A DNA stretch of 64,000 nt from Valencia hispanica. Lineage: Eukaryota > Chordata > Actinopteri > Cyprinodontiformes > Valenciidae. The stretch's first letter is position 1. The number at the start of each line of letters is the position of its first letter. Below the pieces are notes generated by a model, which was given only the letters and a program-made list of their open reading frames with translations, was not told the origin of the DNA and did not search any database. A program made the translations under genes and the position numbers. This document shows, one piece after another, positions 1 to 10,765 of this stretch. The stretch spans positions 11,991,193 through 12,055,192 of the forward strand of contig OY747702.1 in assembly GCA_963556495.2 (NCBI GenBank). The letters run 5' to 3'.

Positions 1-1100
1 TAATGGATCAGAGGGATTTAAAAAAATGTTTTTGAATCCAAAAACCCTGTAGACTGAAATATTTTACAGGATGTTGCAGAATATCCCTGTCATACACAAG
101 ACTTTCTGGTGTAATCAGACTCTATCCGAATGTTTTGTTTGTTTGATTTCCTAATCCGTACCAATCACTCATTCTCTTCTTGATGAAATTGAAACATTTA
201 CTGTCGCAGAGTCGGATTACATTCCATCTGTGAATAATAAAACCTGAATCAGTGTATCACCCTCGTGGTTCAGTTTACCGGCTTTGTCTTTGGACTGAAA
301 CAGCTGAAAGATAAAATATGGTAGTTCTGCAGAAAGAACAAACGGAAAGAAAATGATATCTCTGTCAGAGCTGCTCAGGCAAATAGTGTCTCCAGACGCC
401 TCAACTTTGAACTCTGTGAAAAGATTGATGGTCTCAGACGGTGCAACCGCTCTTCCCTGACTGGTCGTGATATCAAATGGCACCCCACCAACTTGCCCAG
501 CAGTGCTGGTAGACGAGGTGGGGGGAGTGTTTGTTGGTTCTCCGAGTGTGTGACCTGGACGAGGATTCAGGGATTGTCACCACTGCTGCTCTGCATCTAC
601 ATGCCACAAAACCACTTGTAGTCCTTTCTCAGACACTCCAATGATCCAGCGTCTGGCACTAGAGCTTGGCTGAAGGTTTTAGTTCAGCATGAGCCAATTC
701 TGGGCCCCAGCCACCCTTGGAGAGAAGTCGTGCCCAGGATGCCAATAGAGAGAGACTGGGTTGGAATTCTCTCCACAACCTGTTCTGACATTTTGTTCAT
801 TTTGCTATTGTTGTTTCATGTGTATATCATGCAAAACTCATGATGCTTTTTTAAAACCATTCCCAATTAGCAATACCTGTAAAAATTTGACCTCAAGTTT
901 GGGCAAAGGTCAACTCAATGCTAGATATTCATAAGAATTTATCTTAGCAACTTGACAGTTGTTTTCTTTCCCATTGCTTTAATAAGCCCATCACGTACAG
1001 GAATTGTTCAGTTGGATGGACAGTATTGACATTTATTGGGTACATTCATAACTGCAAATCTCACATAAATGGACATTTGGCACAGTCTGTGTCTTACTGT
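1..1100. other. Unassigned left edge
   Basis: I recognise no gene or repeat family here. The only notable reading frame is an 88-codon ORF on the minus strand (217-483). It begins MPFDITTSQG and has no motif I can place. It could be an exon of a gene extending beyond the window, a transposon relic, or chance. There are no clear splice sites or neighbouring exons to support it. Confidence 0.3.
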
Positions 1101-1104
1101 TGTC

Positions 1105-1255
1105 TCCGACTCTAGGAGCCTCCCCACAGCATGATGCTGCCACCACCATGTTTCACCAATGAGATGGGGGGTTTTGCTTGCGGTGAAGTTAATTTTCCAC
1201 CACACCAGAGTTTTATCCTTCACATCTGCATTGCCTCCCCTGCATGGTTTGTGTC
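1105..1255 (-). mobile_element. Tc1/mariner transposase remnant
   Basis: Around 1131-1165 the plus strand reads CACAGCATGATGCTGCCACC followed by ACCATG. This is the reverse complement of the segment coding the HGGGSIMLWG block of Tc1-type transposases. The downstream text resembles the adjacent transposase region but is full of frameshifts. No terminal inverted repeats were found. It is a dead fragment of an old cut-and-paste DNA transposon. Confidence 0.6.
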
Positions 1256-3598
1256 CAGATTTTTTTAGTGGCTGCACTAGACTATTTAGAGGTATCAGAA
1301 AAAAAGGGAGCAAAATATACTGCCAGCCTTTACCAATTTTTGTTTGTAAAAGATTTTGACTTAATAATTATGCCCTTTATGTGATAGACTGTGGTCTATA
1401 TCATGTAATTTGTGGTTTGCTGTGACCAAAATGTTCCATACTTTCATTAGCCTATGGAATGGATTATTTACGAACCAGACCCAGAACTCAGACCACACCT
1501 CAGGAAAAGTTAAATGGGTTTTATTAACAATAATAAGAATGTGTAAGATGACCGGCAGCTGCTTCCCACGATCGGCTTTCAGGTCAGACTCAGACAAACA
1601 AAAAGGTGAATAACTAGAAGGAAAAAAAGGAAGTAAAATTGAAACAGGAAGTAATGCATTGCCCGACAGGTGGTTTCCAAGAAGGTCCTCTTTGGAGACT
1701 CGGACCTAGATGAACCTGAATCCTCTGAGATGTAACAGTTGAGGATTGGAATAACTCCTTTTATCAGGGATTGTTTCACCCACAGGACCGTATGGAGGGG
1801 AAAACTCTATACGCAGGAAACTGGGAATGATGTATCAGAGTCCAGATACATGAAGCAAGGTTCAGAGCCAAAAGCAGAGTAAATCACAGTGCAGTCAGGG
1901 AGCAGGCAAGGGCGATGGTGAAGAGGCAGAAAACAGGTCAGGTACATGATCAGGAACATGGACATGGAACCCTCGAAGGCTATGACAAAGATGAAGAGAG
2001 AATGAAGAGCCGGCCTTTATATTGGCAAAGCATAGAAGGGAGGAATAAGAAATCAGACATCCAACAGGAGTGGGAAGGGCAGAACAGGTGAGCAGCATTA
2101 CATATGGCAGGAACAGGGAAATCATACCAGCCCAAAATCATTTGAGTTTTAAGTAAAAAGAGTTGATGTTTTATAACATCCGGTAGTGAGACTCATCATC
2201 ATTGGCTCCAACACAAAAATAATGGTGTTGTAGAAAACAAGTTAAGAAAACCACTGTTGTGCAGTGGAGTACCACGGCAGATCCACCTCCTGCTGTGAGA
2301 ACAGGTTGGTGGGCTGCAGAATCCGACCTGGCTCTCTGCCCACCACCCACACTTTCTGACTCACAGCCTCACTGCACAATGGATCCTTTCTTTCCACCTA
2401 TCACCTATAATGTTCTTACGTCTTCTGTCATTATCACCCTGTACCCGGGGACCACACTGATACAGGCCTTTATTCATGCTGAGCGACATGATTCCCAGAA
2501 TCATCAGAGCAGACTGTTGCCCCTCTCTTCTCGCCCAAACCCTCTCCCTTTTCTTTTCATCATTCTCTTTTCCCCCAGCAGACGTGGGGCATTCATTATG
2601 TGTCCCCTAACCCACTATGTTTTCCTTTTACGATGATTTATAAATAGGGTGCAGATTAGCATATCAAAAGACACCATGGCATGGAGACGGGGGGGAAGCA
2701 GGAGGAGGGAGAGACTGAGGAGACAAAAAGATGTTGAGAGACGAAGGAAGAAGAAGTCAGAACAGTTTCTGGATGGAGCTCAGGTGTCATTCAACCTGTG
2801 TTGATATAAGGGATCACTGTAGTACACTCCTTTGAAGTACAAGTTTTAACTTGTAATTATTAGCAAGCGATAGTGACATGTACTAGCTATTTAACATGGT
2901 TTAGAACAGCAACTGGAGGCATTGGACTTAAAAAAACTAATTATGTCTACAGCTATGGAATAAAACCCTTCTATTCATAGCAGGCAGTTGGATATCATTC
3001 AGAGAGCATTTCTAGTCAAGCAAACCTTGAGAAGCTTTTATCTAGGTCGGAGAATCTGATCTGTGTTGATCAAAGGAGAGATAATATGCCTTTTTAATCA
3101 TAAATTTACTCAATTACCCGAAATCCTAATATGTCAGAGGCACTGTTTGGTCAACCAAATCACCAACATGTGATTGAAACATTCAAGTTTTGCACACCTA
3201 CTTTTGATAAGTGTCTTGTTTCTGTAGAGGATGCGTGTACGGTGAGGCAAAATATTTGTAAAAAGGCTTTAAAAAATTTTATACACATTTACAGATTGCA
3301 AATAGGCAATAACAGGATTGGGAACAAGCAGAATGGCATGAAAATGGAACCGGGAGACATGGAGAGGGAACGGAGCAAACGGAAAACAATACCAAGGTGT
3401 GAAGGAGATAGAGGAGCTTAGGCACTGAGGAAGAGGTGGAAATGACAAACAAACCTGAAGAGCTAATCAGAGGTGAGTGGTGGCAACTGTGTGAGGGAGC
3501 AGGCAGAGGGAAAATTAGAGGAGAAACAGCTGAGAAGGGGAGACTTCTGGCAGGCTGAGGTAGAGAGAGAATAATGGCATGGAAGGAGCAGGGGAGGA
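1256..3598. other. Intergenic, no gene recognised
   Basis: No coding exon is supported. The part from about 1480 to 2130 is rich in GGAACAGG/CAGGAAACAGG-like words and looks like an old interspersed repeat, but I cannot name the family. The stretch around 2950-3120 is unique-looking A+T-rich DNA. A purine-rich patch lies near 2690-2760. Confidence 0.3.
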
Positions 3599-3606
3599 GT
3601 AAACAC

Positions 3607-4716
3607 TAATGATGGGTAGATGAGGCCTCCTGAAGCGCTGCGGCACATTACCTAAGCTGTATTGATACTTTGTCACTGTGTTGGTCCACTGACACCTGCT
3701 GGATCTTAAACATCATTAAAGGCAACCTAATTGGGAGACTCAACTGACATACTGATTCAATGACCTGGTATATACACAATACATTTCGAATATTGAATAA
3801 AATTTAACTAATTGTATTCCATATTTTACACTGCATTATGTAATTTCTTAATCCAAGTTTAAAATATCTTTATCATTAAAATATACAATAAGATTAATCA
3901 TTTGAATGTGTGTTACAACTTGTGATAAAGTGAAACTGTTGTGAAAGTAATGTTGCTTATGGACTTGTCTTTGAGGCAGGCTGCTGTTTTTTTAAATTAG
4001 TTTTATTTAAAAAGAAATAGTTTCTCCAAGGTGTTTGTATTGAGGCGAGTAAACTTTTTAGAAACACTTAGAGGCACGTTTTAGTTTCTCCAGCTTTAGA
4101 CCTTTCTGGTAGGCAAAATATAAGATGGTTCAAGGACCTGAAACCATTCCCTGAACCCTTCAATCTCAGCAATGCTGAGATGTTGTCAGTCCTTAATTAT
4201 GAAATTCACCTCTGCCTGGTCCAACTCATAGTTCCTGGTAGCTGATGGTCAAAAATGAAATAATAAAATAACATCTATTCATTGCTAATAAAGTGACCAC
4301 AAGGAAGTTGTATAATGTCAGTATGCTCTGTGATGTCTCAGCATTGAAGACGTGATTTTATTCATGTTTTAAGTTCAATTGAACAAATGCAACATATAAC
4401 CTGCAGAAAATTGTATGAATAATTTCAACAAAGAGAGATTTTGAAAATGGACTGAAATTATGATGGGTCTAGCAGAAACTGAGAGGAAAAGGATGAAACA
4501 AAACAAAAAAAAAAAAACTGATTTACTTTTGGCAGAGACACATCCCGTTGACAGATGGAGATGCTCCTCCTTTGAAACACAGTTTGGCTCTTCAGTGACA
4601 GGCGAATCAGCAGCCGTATCGGTCATGTGACTACTTCTCAAAGTGATACACGCACCGACACAGGGTCTCGCTCTATGAGCTAGATAGATATATCAGTGTT
4701 GCTCGACCCATCACTA
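3607..4716. mobile_element. Non-autonomous hAT DNA transposon with perfect 8-bp TSD
   Basis: The left end reads TAATGATGGGTAGATGAG and the reverse complement of the right end reads TAGTGATGGGTCGAGCAA. The ten terminal bases match with one difference. The element is flanked by identical 8-bp direct repeats GTAAACAC at 3599-3606 and 4717-4724, the target duplication length of hAT transposons. It is about 1.11 kb long. No transposase ORF is visible, so it would have depended on a hAT transposase encoded elsewhere. The interior is A+T-rich. Confidence 0.85.
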
Positions 4717-4724
4717 GTAAACAC

Positions 4725-5536
4725 TAACTGGCAACACATAATACTAACAATAAACTGTGGGAAGGAATAAACTACTACTGAAGAATCCAATCAGAAGTAT
4801 ATATGTATCAGAAGTAAATATCAGAAGTAGATATACAACTACTAAAGAGAAAACTGAAGACAGGAAACAAAGAACAAGCAAAGCTAAGTACAATAAAACA
4901 AAAGGATCAAAAATGCAAACAGAGAGACAAAGGCACTAACAATGCCAGATCCTGGATAACAAGTTCACATCTATTTTGTGTATATCTTGCTCTGACTTGG
5001 ATCATCTAAGTTTAGGAACAATGGGTTTGGCTTGATTTCCACAGTACATTCAACAAAAGCAGCTGGAATGTCTGACCAAAGTTGAGTTTCTTCCAAACTA
5101 GAAATAGTCACAGAAAAGCCTAAGAGTTATATTCACCCATTCTTGTCAGTCTGATATAACTGCCATTGTTTAAAAAAATGTGTTTGTTCAGGGCTAAAAA
5201 GAAAGAAAATAATGCTCAACATGAAGACAAATCAACATCTTGGTAATGTACTGGCTAGGAATGTCCTGATCAAGATGCCAAGTACTAGTCCAGTAGATTT
5301 GAATTGAGTATTTGGCAAAACTACAGAAGAAAGCAACTGTCAAGTATCATCACTGATAATATAAACACAAAAAACCCAAGATTTTACTATTGTAGTCATA
5401 CAAGAAGAGCCTGAATAAAACCCGGAAAAAAACTGTCAATTAAACAAATTGTGAAATAAATAGAAAAGCAACAGTGTTGCATTGAGTATGAATAAAATTA
5501 TGAACCCTAGACATCTGGGCACCTTCAAACTTAATG
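4725..5536. other. Intergenic, nothing recognised
   Basis: A+T-rich sequence between two DNA transposons. I see no convincing exon, repeat family or structured RNA here. Confidence 0.4.
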
Positions 5537-5701
5537 TACAGTCATGGCCAAAAGTTTTGAGAATTACATAAATATTGGAAATTGGAAAAGTTGCTGCTTA
5601 AGTTTTTTAACTCGGGTGAGGATGTTGACGAGCACAAGGCTGGAGATCATCATGTCAGGCTGATTGGGTTAGAATGGCAGACTTGACATGTTAAAAGGAG
5701 G

Positions 5702-6316
5702 ATGATGCCTGAAATAATTGTTCTTCCATTGTTAACCATGGTGACCTGCAAAGAAACGTGTGCAGCCATCATTGCGTTGCATAAAAATGGCTTCACAGGC
5801 AAGGATATTGTGGCTGCTAAAATTGCACCTAAATCAAGAATTTATAGGATTATCAAGAACTTCAAGGAAAGAGGTTCAATTCTTGTTAAGAAGGCTTCAG
5901 GGCGTCCAAGAAAGTCCAGCAAGCACCAGGATCGTCTCCTAAAGAGGATTCAGCTGCGGGATCGGAGTGCCACCAGTGCAGAGCTTGCTCAGGAATGGCA
6001 GCAGGCAGGTGTGAACGCATCTGCACGCACAGTGAGGCGAAGACTTTTGGAAGATGGCCTGGTGTCAAGAAGGGCAGCAAAGAAGCCACTTCTCTCCAAA
6101 AAAACCATCAGCGACAGATTGATCTTCTGCAGAAAGTCTGGTGAATGGACTGCTGAGGACTGGGGCAAAGTCATATTCTCAGATGAAGCCTCTTTCCGAT
6201 TGTTTGGGACATCTGGAAAAAGGCTTGTCTGGAGAAGAAAAGGTGAGCGCTACCAACAGTCCTGTGTCATGTCAACAGTAAAGCATCCTGAGACCATTCA
6301 TGTGTGGGGTTACTTC
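5702..6316 (+). pseudogene. Tc1-type transposase, N-terminal part (interrupted)
   Basis: This piece codes 205 residues of a DD34E-type Tc1 transposase, the nuclear enzyme that would bind the terminal repeats and cut and rejoin the element. Visible parts are an N-terminal helix-turn-helix region (about residues 20-55), a GRPR AT-hook-like motif near residue 68, and a second DNA-binding helix region to about residue 120. The first catalytic aspartate is D161, in FSDEASF. The reading frame is open up to the TTC codon at 6314-6316, where a retroelement was inserted. After the break the frame runs about twelve codons into the insert and stops. The frame resumes in phase at 7682. Together the two parts would make a product of about 350 residues, typical of the family. 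The ATG at 5702 is the first in frame. Confidence 0.9.
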
Positions 6317-6784
6317 TGTAGTGGAAGAATTGTAATGTTCTGTTCTGTGTAGTTCACATACTGATAGTTACTATGTGTCTCTTCTTTATGATATGGTGAC
6401 CAATCTGATTAGGTGACACTTTATGAATTTAGGTCAGGTCAAACCTGCTGATTCAGACTCTTACATCCTGGGTTGGCATAGCAACTCTCTGTTACGTCTA
6501 AGAACGTCCTGACATACATTGATTATGCTTCTATATCAAATCTTCTACGCCTAATGAGTCAAATGCCTACCGACTGAGAAATGTTTGTTTGTAATGTCAT
6601 AGGTGATAGGCTCATGATTACTGAACCTATATAATCCTGTGTCTTGTTTTGGAAGGCAGGTCAGTATCGCATATTCTCTCTGTTGACGCTGTGCCTCCTT
6701 GTGTTGATCAACCAAGTCTGTATTAAAACCTCCGAGAATCTGAAGGAATCTCTCTCATGTCTTTTATTAAGAACTTCGATAACA
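6317..6784 (+). repeat. 5' LTR of the retroelement
   Basis: A 468-bp segment starts with TG and ends ACA. It carries a TATATAA box at 6629-6635 and an ATTAAA poly(A) signal at 6722-6727, in the order expected of U3, R and U5. Its last 13 bases recur at the right end of the insertion (7665-7677), which supports this boundary. Confidence 0.7.
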
Positions 6785-6787
6785 ATT

Positions 6788-6805
6788 TGGCGCCTAACGT
6801 GGATT
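6788..6805 (+). promoter_or_regulatory. tRNA-Lys-type primer-binding site
   Basis: TGGCGCC followed by TAACGTGG lies two to three bases after the LTR end. This matches the 3' end complement of tRNA-Lys(1,2) as used by several retroviruses, with a few mismatches. It would prime minus-strand DNA synthesis, and it is the strongest sign that the upstream segment is an LTR. Confidence 0.65.
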
Positions 6806-7423
6806 CCAGCGGGCGGAAGGACTTTGAGGAGACCCACCAAGAAGTCACAAAAGACCTGGAGAGGAGCAGCCCCCAGCCTTCGAACCTCCGTTTAGCCTTT
6901 AAGGAGAAGGAAGGGACTTGGTCCTCTCGTTTCAGACCGACCGCCGCCTGGAATTCGAACCTGGTCTCTCCTTGAGAGAAGGGAAAACGGTTTGAGTTAT
7001 TCTTTCCATAAAAATTAGTCTGTTGAGAAAAAAATAAATTAAAAAAATAAAATAAAAAGGTGGTAGCATTTTCATATACTTTCGCTTTGAAAAATGATGT
7101 AAATAAGTGTTTTTCTTTGCTTTGATAACAAGAAAGAGTGCTGACTGTTTTGGTTCTCTAAACAAACTGGGGCTGATTTATTAATCTCAACTAATTAACC
7201 AGCGGGTGAGTTTTTAGTTTTTTTCGTCGAAAAATAAAGTATTTATACAGTTTAAAAATATAATAAAATAGCAGCACATAAAAATTGGGTCTGTAAACTC
7301 AAGTTCTCCTCCCCCAGAGAGTAAAATATGCCGTTTAATGATTGTAAAGTACGGGACAGAAATCCTGGACTATGTACATTTCTGGATATCTGAGTGGAAC
7401 TTCCCTATCGGGGCGCAGTTTAG

Positions 7424-7657
7424 ATGTGTATGAACTCGAAAAGATTGGGGGGGAAAAATTACCAAGAATGGGAACAACTTAAAAACACTATGTTTGTGCG
7501 GGGTACTGACTATAAAAAGTTTGAAATGCTTAAACGTTGTTGGGAGACCTGGATGAATGAAGCAAAATGCTGCGAGCGAAAAGCCGGTTTTAGAAATTTT
7601 GGGGGTAGTATGGATAATTCTGGCACTGTGACGGGCAGAACTGATAATACGTCCTGA
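7424..7657 (+). CDS. Unrecognised ORF in the retroelement interior
   Basis: A 77-codon ORF starts MCMNSKRLGG and ends RTDNTS. It is rich in lysine, tryptophan and cysteine. Its place, between the primer-binding site and the deleted 3' part, is where the start of gag would lie in an intact element. I see no zinc knuckle or major homology region. It may be a gag remnant or chance. Confidence 0.25.
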   Translation: MCMNSKRLGGKNYQEWEQLKNTMFVRGTDYKKFEMLKRCWETWMNEAKCCERKAGFRNFGGSMDNSGTVTGRTDNTS

Positions 7658-7681
7658 TCGCTCCAACTTCGATAACACTTC

Positions 7682-8119
7682 TCATCCAAGGGAGTGGGCT
7701 CAGTTACAATTTTGCCCAAAAACACAGCCATGAATAAAGAATGGTACCAAAACACCCTCCAAAAGCAACTTCTTCCAACAATCCAACAACAGTTTGGTGA
7801 AGAACAATGCATTTTCCAGCACGGTGGAGCACCGTGCCATAAGGCAAAAGTGATAACTAAGTGGCTCGGGGACCAAAACGTTGACATTTTGGGTCCACGG
7901 CCTGGAAACTCCCCAGATCTTAATCCCATTGAGAACTTGTGGTCAGTCCTCAAGAGGTGGGTGGACAAACAAAAACCCACTAATTCTGACAAACTCCAAG
8001 AAGTGATTATGAAAGAATGGGTTGCTATCAGTCAGGATTTGGCCCAGAAGCTGATTGAGAGCATGCCCAGTCGAGTTGCAGAGGTCCTGAAAAAGAAGGG
8101 CCAACACTGCAAATACTGA
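7682..8119 (+). pseudogene. Tc1-type transposase, C-terminal part (interrupted)
   Basis: This continues the transposase in the phase left at 6316 and ends at TGA 8117-8119. The catalytic core is recognisable from GPRPGNSPDLNPIENLW, which holds the third acidic residue (the E of PIENLW). The block that normally carries the second catalytic aspartate reads FQHGGAPCHKAK. The codon at 7820-7822 is CAC (His) where relatives have an aspartate codon, a single-base change. So even without the retroelement insertion the enzyme would probably be inactive. The rest of the frame is open and well preserved. Confidence 0.88.
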
Positions 8120-8524
8120 CTCTTTGCATAAATGTCACGTAATTGTCAATAAAAGCCTTTAAAACGTATAAAGTGCTTGTAATTATATTTCAGTACATCA
8201 CAGAAACAACTGAAACAAAGATCTAAAAGTAGTTTTGCAGCAAACTTTGTGAAAACTAATATTTGTGTCATTCTCAAAACTTTGGGCCACAACTGTATAT
8301 ATGTCAAGGATGTCATTAACAAGATGACATATATAACTTGAACAACAAAACATTAAAGAAAACTGTCAGAGCTTATATTTAGTTACTTTGAGAATCTGTT
8401 CCACTGTGCAGCTATGCTGTAACTATAAAGCTTTTGTATTTGTAAGGGGGGATTATATTATAATTCCCTGGGTGCAGTACTGGTTTACAGATCAAGCAAA
8501 CAAAATAATTGGTTCACCACAAAT

Positions 8525-8900
8525 TCCACTGTCCCCTCTGCATGAGCTCTCTGTGATCAGGAAAGACACGTTAATAACAGAGGATCCCTCTCATCCCGTC
8601 CATCATCTTTCAGTCTTCTCCCATCAGGCACGAGACACAAGCTTCCCCTGGCCAAAAAAAAACTGTCTATAAAACAAATCTGCAATCACAGCCTTTAATA
8701 GTAAAGTGAATTTCAAAAATGATTGTATAAATGGTCTTTCTAAGTATCAGTGTGTGTGATTTTCGTCCAGCTATATGTGGTCTTGGGTCTTTTACTGTTT
8801 TGTATACGTGTGTGTAAAGATGATGAAGATGAATTTCTGTAACCTTTTGGTGTCAGAAAAATAACATTTTCTATTCAAATCTAATCTATTCTACTCTGTT
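8525..8900 (+). mobile_element. LINE 3' fragment (Rex1/L2-like)
   Basis: The translation around 8570-8670 reads EDPSHPVHHL followed by a SHQAR-type segment. It parallels the ADPSHPGHRLFDLLPSGRK block in the better preserved copy at 41.4 kb, which is the C-terminal tail of a CR1/L2/Rex1-type reverse transcriptase ORF. It is followed by an A+T-rich 3' tail with TCTATTC-like repeats (about 8870-8897). The fragment is 5'-truncated and non-functional. Confidence 0.5.
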
Positions 8901-10680
8901 AGTATGAGTTTTAACTATGGGGAACAGGGAGCTGTGGAGGCTGGGCACTGAAAATCAGATGCCTTCTGGGTATCATGACCAATGGAGTTGATGTTGTTTT
9001 TGGAATGTAAAAATAGCAGCTCTTCCCCACAAATCTCAATTTCCAATCAGAGCTGGCGCCTCATTACATTCATCAATTGATAACGCCAGTTTCCAGTTGC
9101 AGTAAGCTAACTAAGATAGAAATAGTGTTTGTGAGAAAGTAATGACTCCAAAGCACAAGATACTCACACGATATGATATGCGCCAGAGTTAGATTTGTAA
9201 TCATAAATACCAATAGTTCAGTTAGGAGCAAGAGTTCAATATATGGGCCCTCCATTATTTACTCATACCAATAATTGCTGGAACACAAACAAACTTTTCC
9301 CTGATTTTAGCCTAGATGTGTTTTTCAACCAAAACGTATTAAAAAAAAGACGTTCACTGCTAAACTACCATGGGGATACAGTCCGACGACTCCTCTTATT
9401 TTTATAGCTCCCTTCATAGCTGCCGGCGTTTGTGTGCTGCTACTAGCCAACAATATGCGTTAGATACACATATTGGCAGGCTATTTAAAACAACAATTTG
9501 CCGCCGTAACCAGACTGTGAACCTTTATTGCTGTACACAACACGTGTGAGCAGAGGCAGTGTGTCCTGAAGTGGAAACTGGGGCTTGTTTTGCTGAGCGG
9601 CATGCTGGGCCCGCTGGGACACCGAGGTGCGTCTGAGCCTGATTAACATCTGCCTTTATCCTCCTGCCTCTCCATGGACCTGCGGCCTGAACCCCGACTG
9701 GCTCACACTGTGACTCCGGTATCCTGAAGTGACACCGAGCGCAGCTCTACGTATCCAAAAGGAGGAAATCCTCCTCGTTGTTGTACTTGTTGTATTATTT
9801 AGGCCGGGCGCACTCCCCGCAGCTCCTCTTTGGTTTCATTCCCTCCCTCTTTCTACCCGTGGATTTCTCTGGGAGTCTCTATCTGCCTATTTCCATGTGC
9901 TCTCCACACCTCAGCTGCTTGTAATAAATGGGAGTTGTACCTCACGCCACGATGCCTCCTGTTAAATAAATAAGTACTGCAGACTTATGGCAAACTTGCT
10001 GGCACTGGAAGCATTTGTTTTCCTTTCATCGCCGGTTCAGAGAGTAATTGGCTGCATGCTGCAAGGATTTGGTGTCATCCGCGGTGTTGAAGCTGTCCCA
10101 TATATTGCTGACAACGTGCAGAATTCTGTTTTACCACAGTGCGTTCTGTGATGCACTATGTTCATTATTATTATTATCATTACAGCACAACAGAATGAAG
10201 TGGACATATTTATATTAGATATGAGTTCACATATGTACTGTATCTACGATTCTAGGATTGCACCTCTCATGGTGGCAGCATGTTGGAGTATCTCTGTTAA
10301 GTTGGTTCGGATTTGTTCGCTTCGTGTACGTTTGTTCATAATTGTTTTGGTCGAGGTGTTGCACATTTGGAAAATGATTCCCTCTGCTTTTTGATGCTGT
10401 GCAGCTAGAAGGCTTTTTGCACTTACTTTAAAATAAAATTAAAGCTTTTGGACAGTTCTTATGATGCATAACCTTGGCAAAAAAGGTGATTTTACAACTG
10501 GGAGCAGCTGATTAGCATCTCAAAAGCTTAGATAACACCTGAACTACAACCCAGAGGAGTTGAAAAGAGCAGGACCGCAGAGCAGAGACAGAGGAGGACG
10601 GTCAAATAATCTCTTCCATCCATCATGACGGGCAAGGATCCTATTCCCAACTTCAACACCTCGCTGCCCGACCTTCTAAT
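8901..10680. other. Intergenic, no gene recognised
   Basis: Unique-looking DNA with a more G+C-rich patch at about 9410-9960. An open frame at 9729-9965 lacks known motifs. Nothing firm can be assigned. Confidence 0.3.
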
Positions 10681-10685
10681 CAGAG

Positions 10686-10765
10686 TTTTAAGGAGGAGCT
10701 GCAAAAGCAAATGAGGTGGATTAGCAGTGCTTTCTAACAAAAGATGGTGTCATCCAGGACATGTT
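10686..10765 (+). repeat. Left arm of a diverged inverted repeat
   Basis: This stretch contains GCAAAAGCAAATGAGG and CATCCAGGACATG. It aligns over about 80 bp to the reverse complement of 12689-12768. The shared translation is FK-E-QKQMR-I-S, so it may be a relic of a coding mobile element. I cannot name the family. Confidence 0.55.

Larger units (their letters stand above)
6317..7677 (+). mobile_element. Truncated LTR retroelement (endogenous retrovirus-like)
   Basis: This 1361-bp insert lies inside the Tc1 transposase. It is flanked by 4-bp direct repeats CTTC at 6313-6316 and 7678-7681. It begins TG and ends CA, as expected of integrase-mediated insertion. One LTR is present at the left with a primer-binding site next to it. 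The interior is only about 0.9 kb, with no recognisable protease, polymerase or envelope. At the right end only the last 13 bp of the LTR (AACTTCGATAACA) can be recognised. The copy is therefore grossly deleted and cannot be functional. The 4-bp duplication and the lysine-type primer site suggest a retrovirus-like element, but the clade cannot be assigned. Confidence 0.75.
5539..8295 (+). mobile_element. Tc1-like transposon split by an LTR retroelement
   Basis: The left terminus begins CAGTCATGGCCAAAAGTTTT. The reverse complement of the right terminus begins CAGTTGTGGCCCAAAGTTTT. The inverted repeats extend imperfectly for about 60-70 bp and are flanked by TA at 5537-5538 and 8296-8297, the Tc1/mariner target dinucleotide. 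Without the 1361-bp insertion and its duplicated 4 bp, the element is 1392 bp, a normal Tc1 length. It encodes a transposase in two pieces, listed separately. Confidence 0.92.

Noticed and set aside
9729..9965. 78-codon ORF in a G+C-richer patch
   Set aside because: There are no motifs, splice context or neighbouring exons, and the length is compatible with chance.
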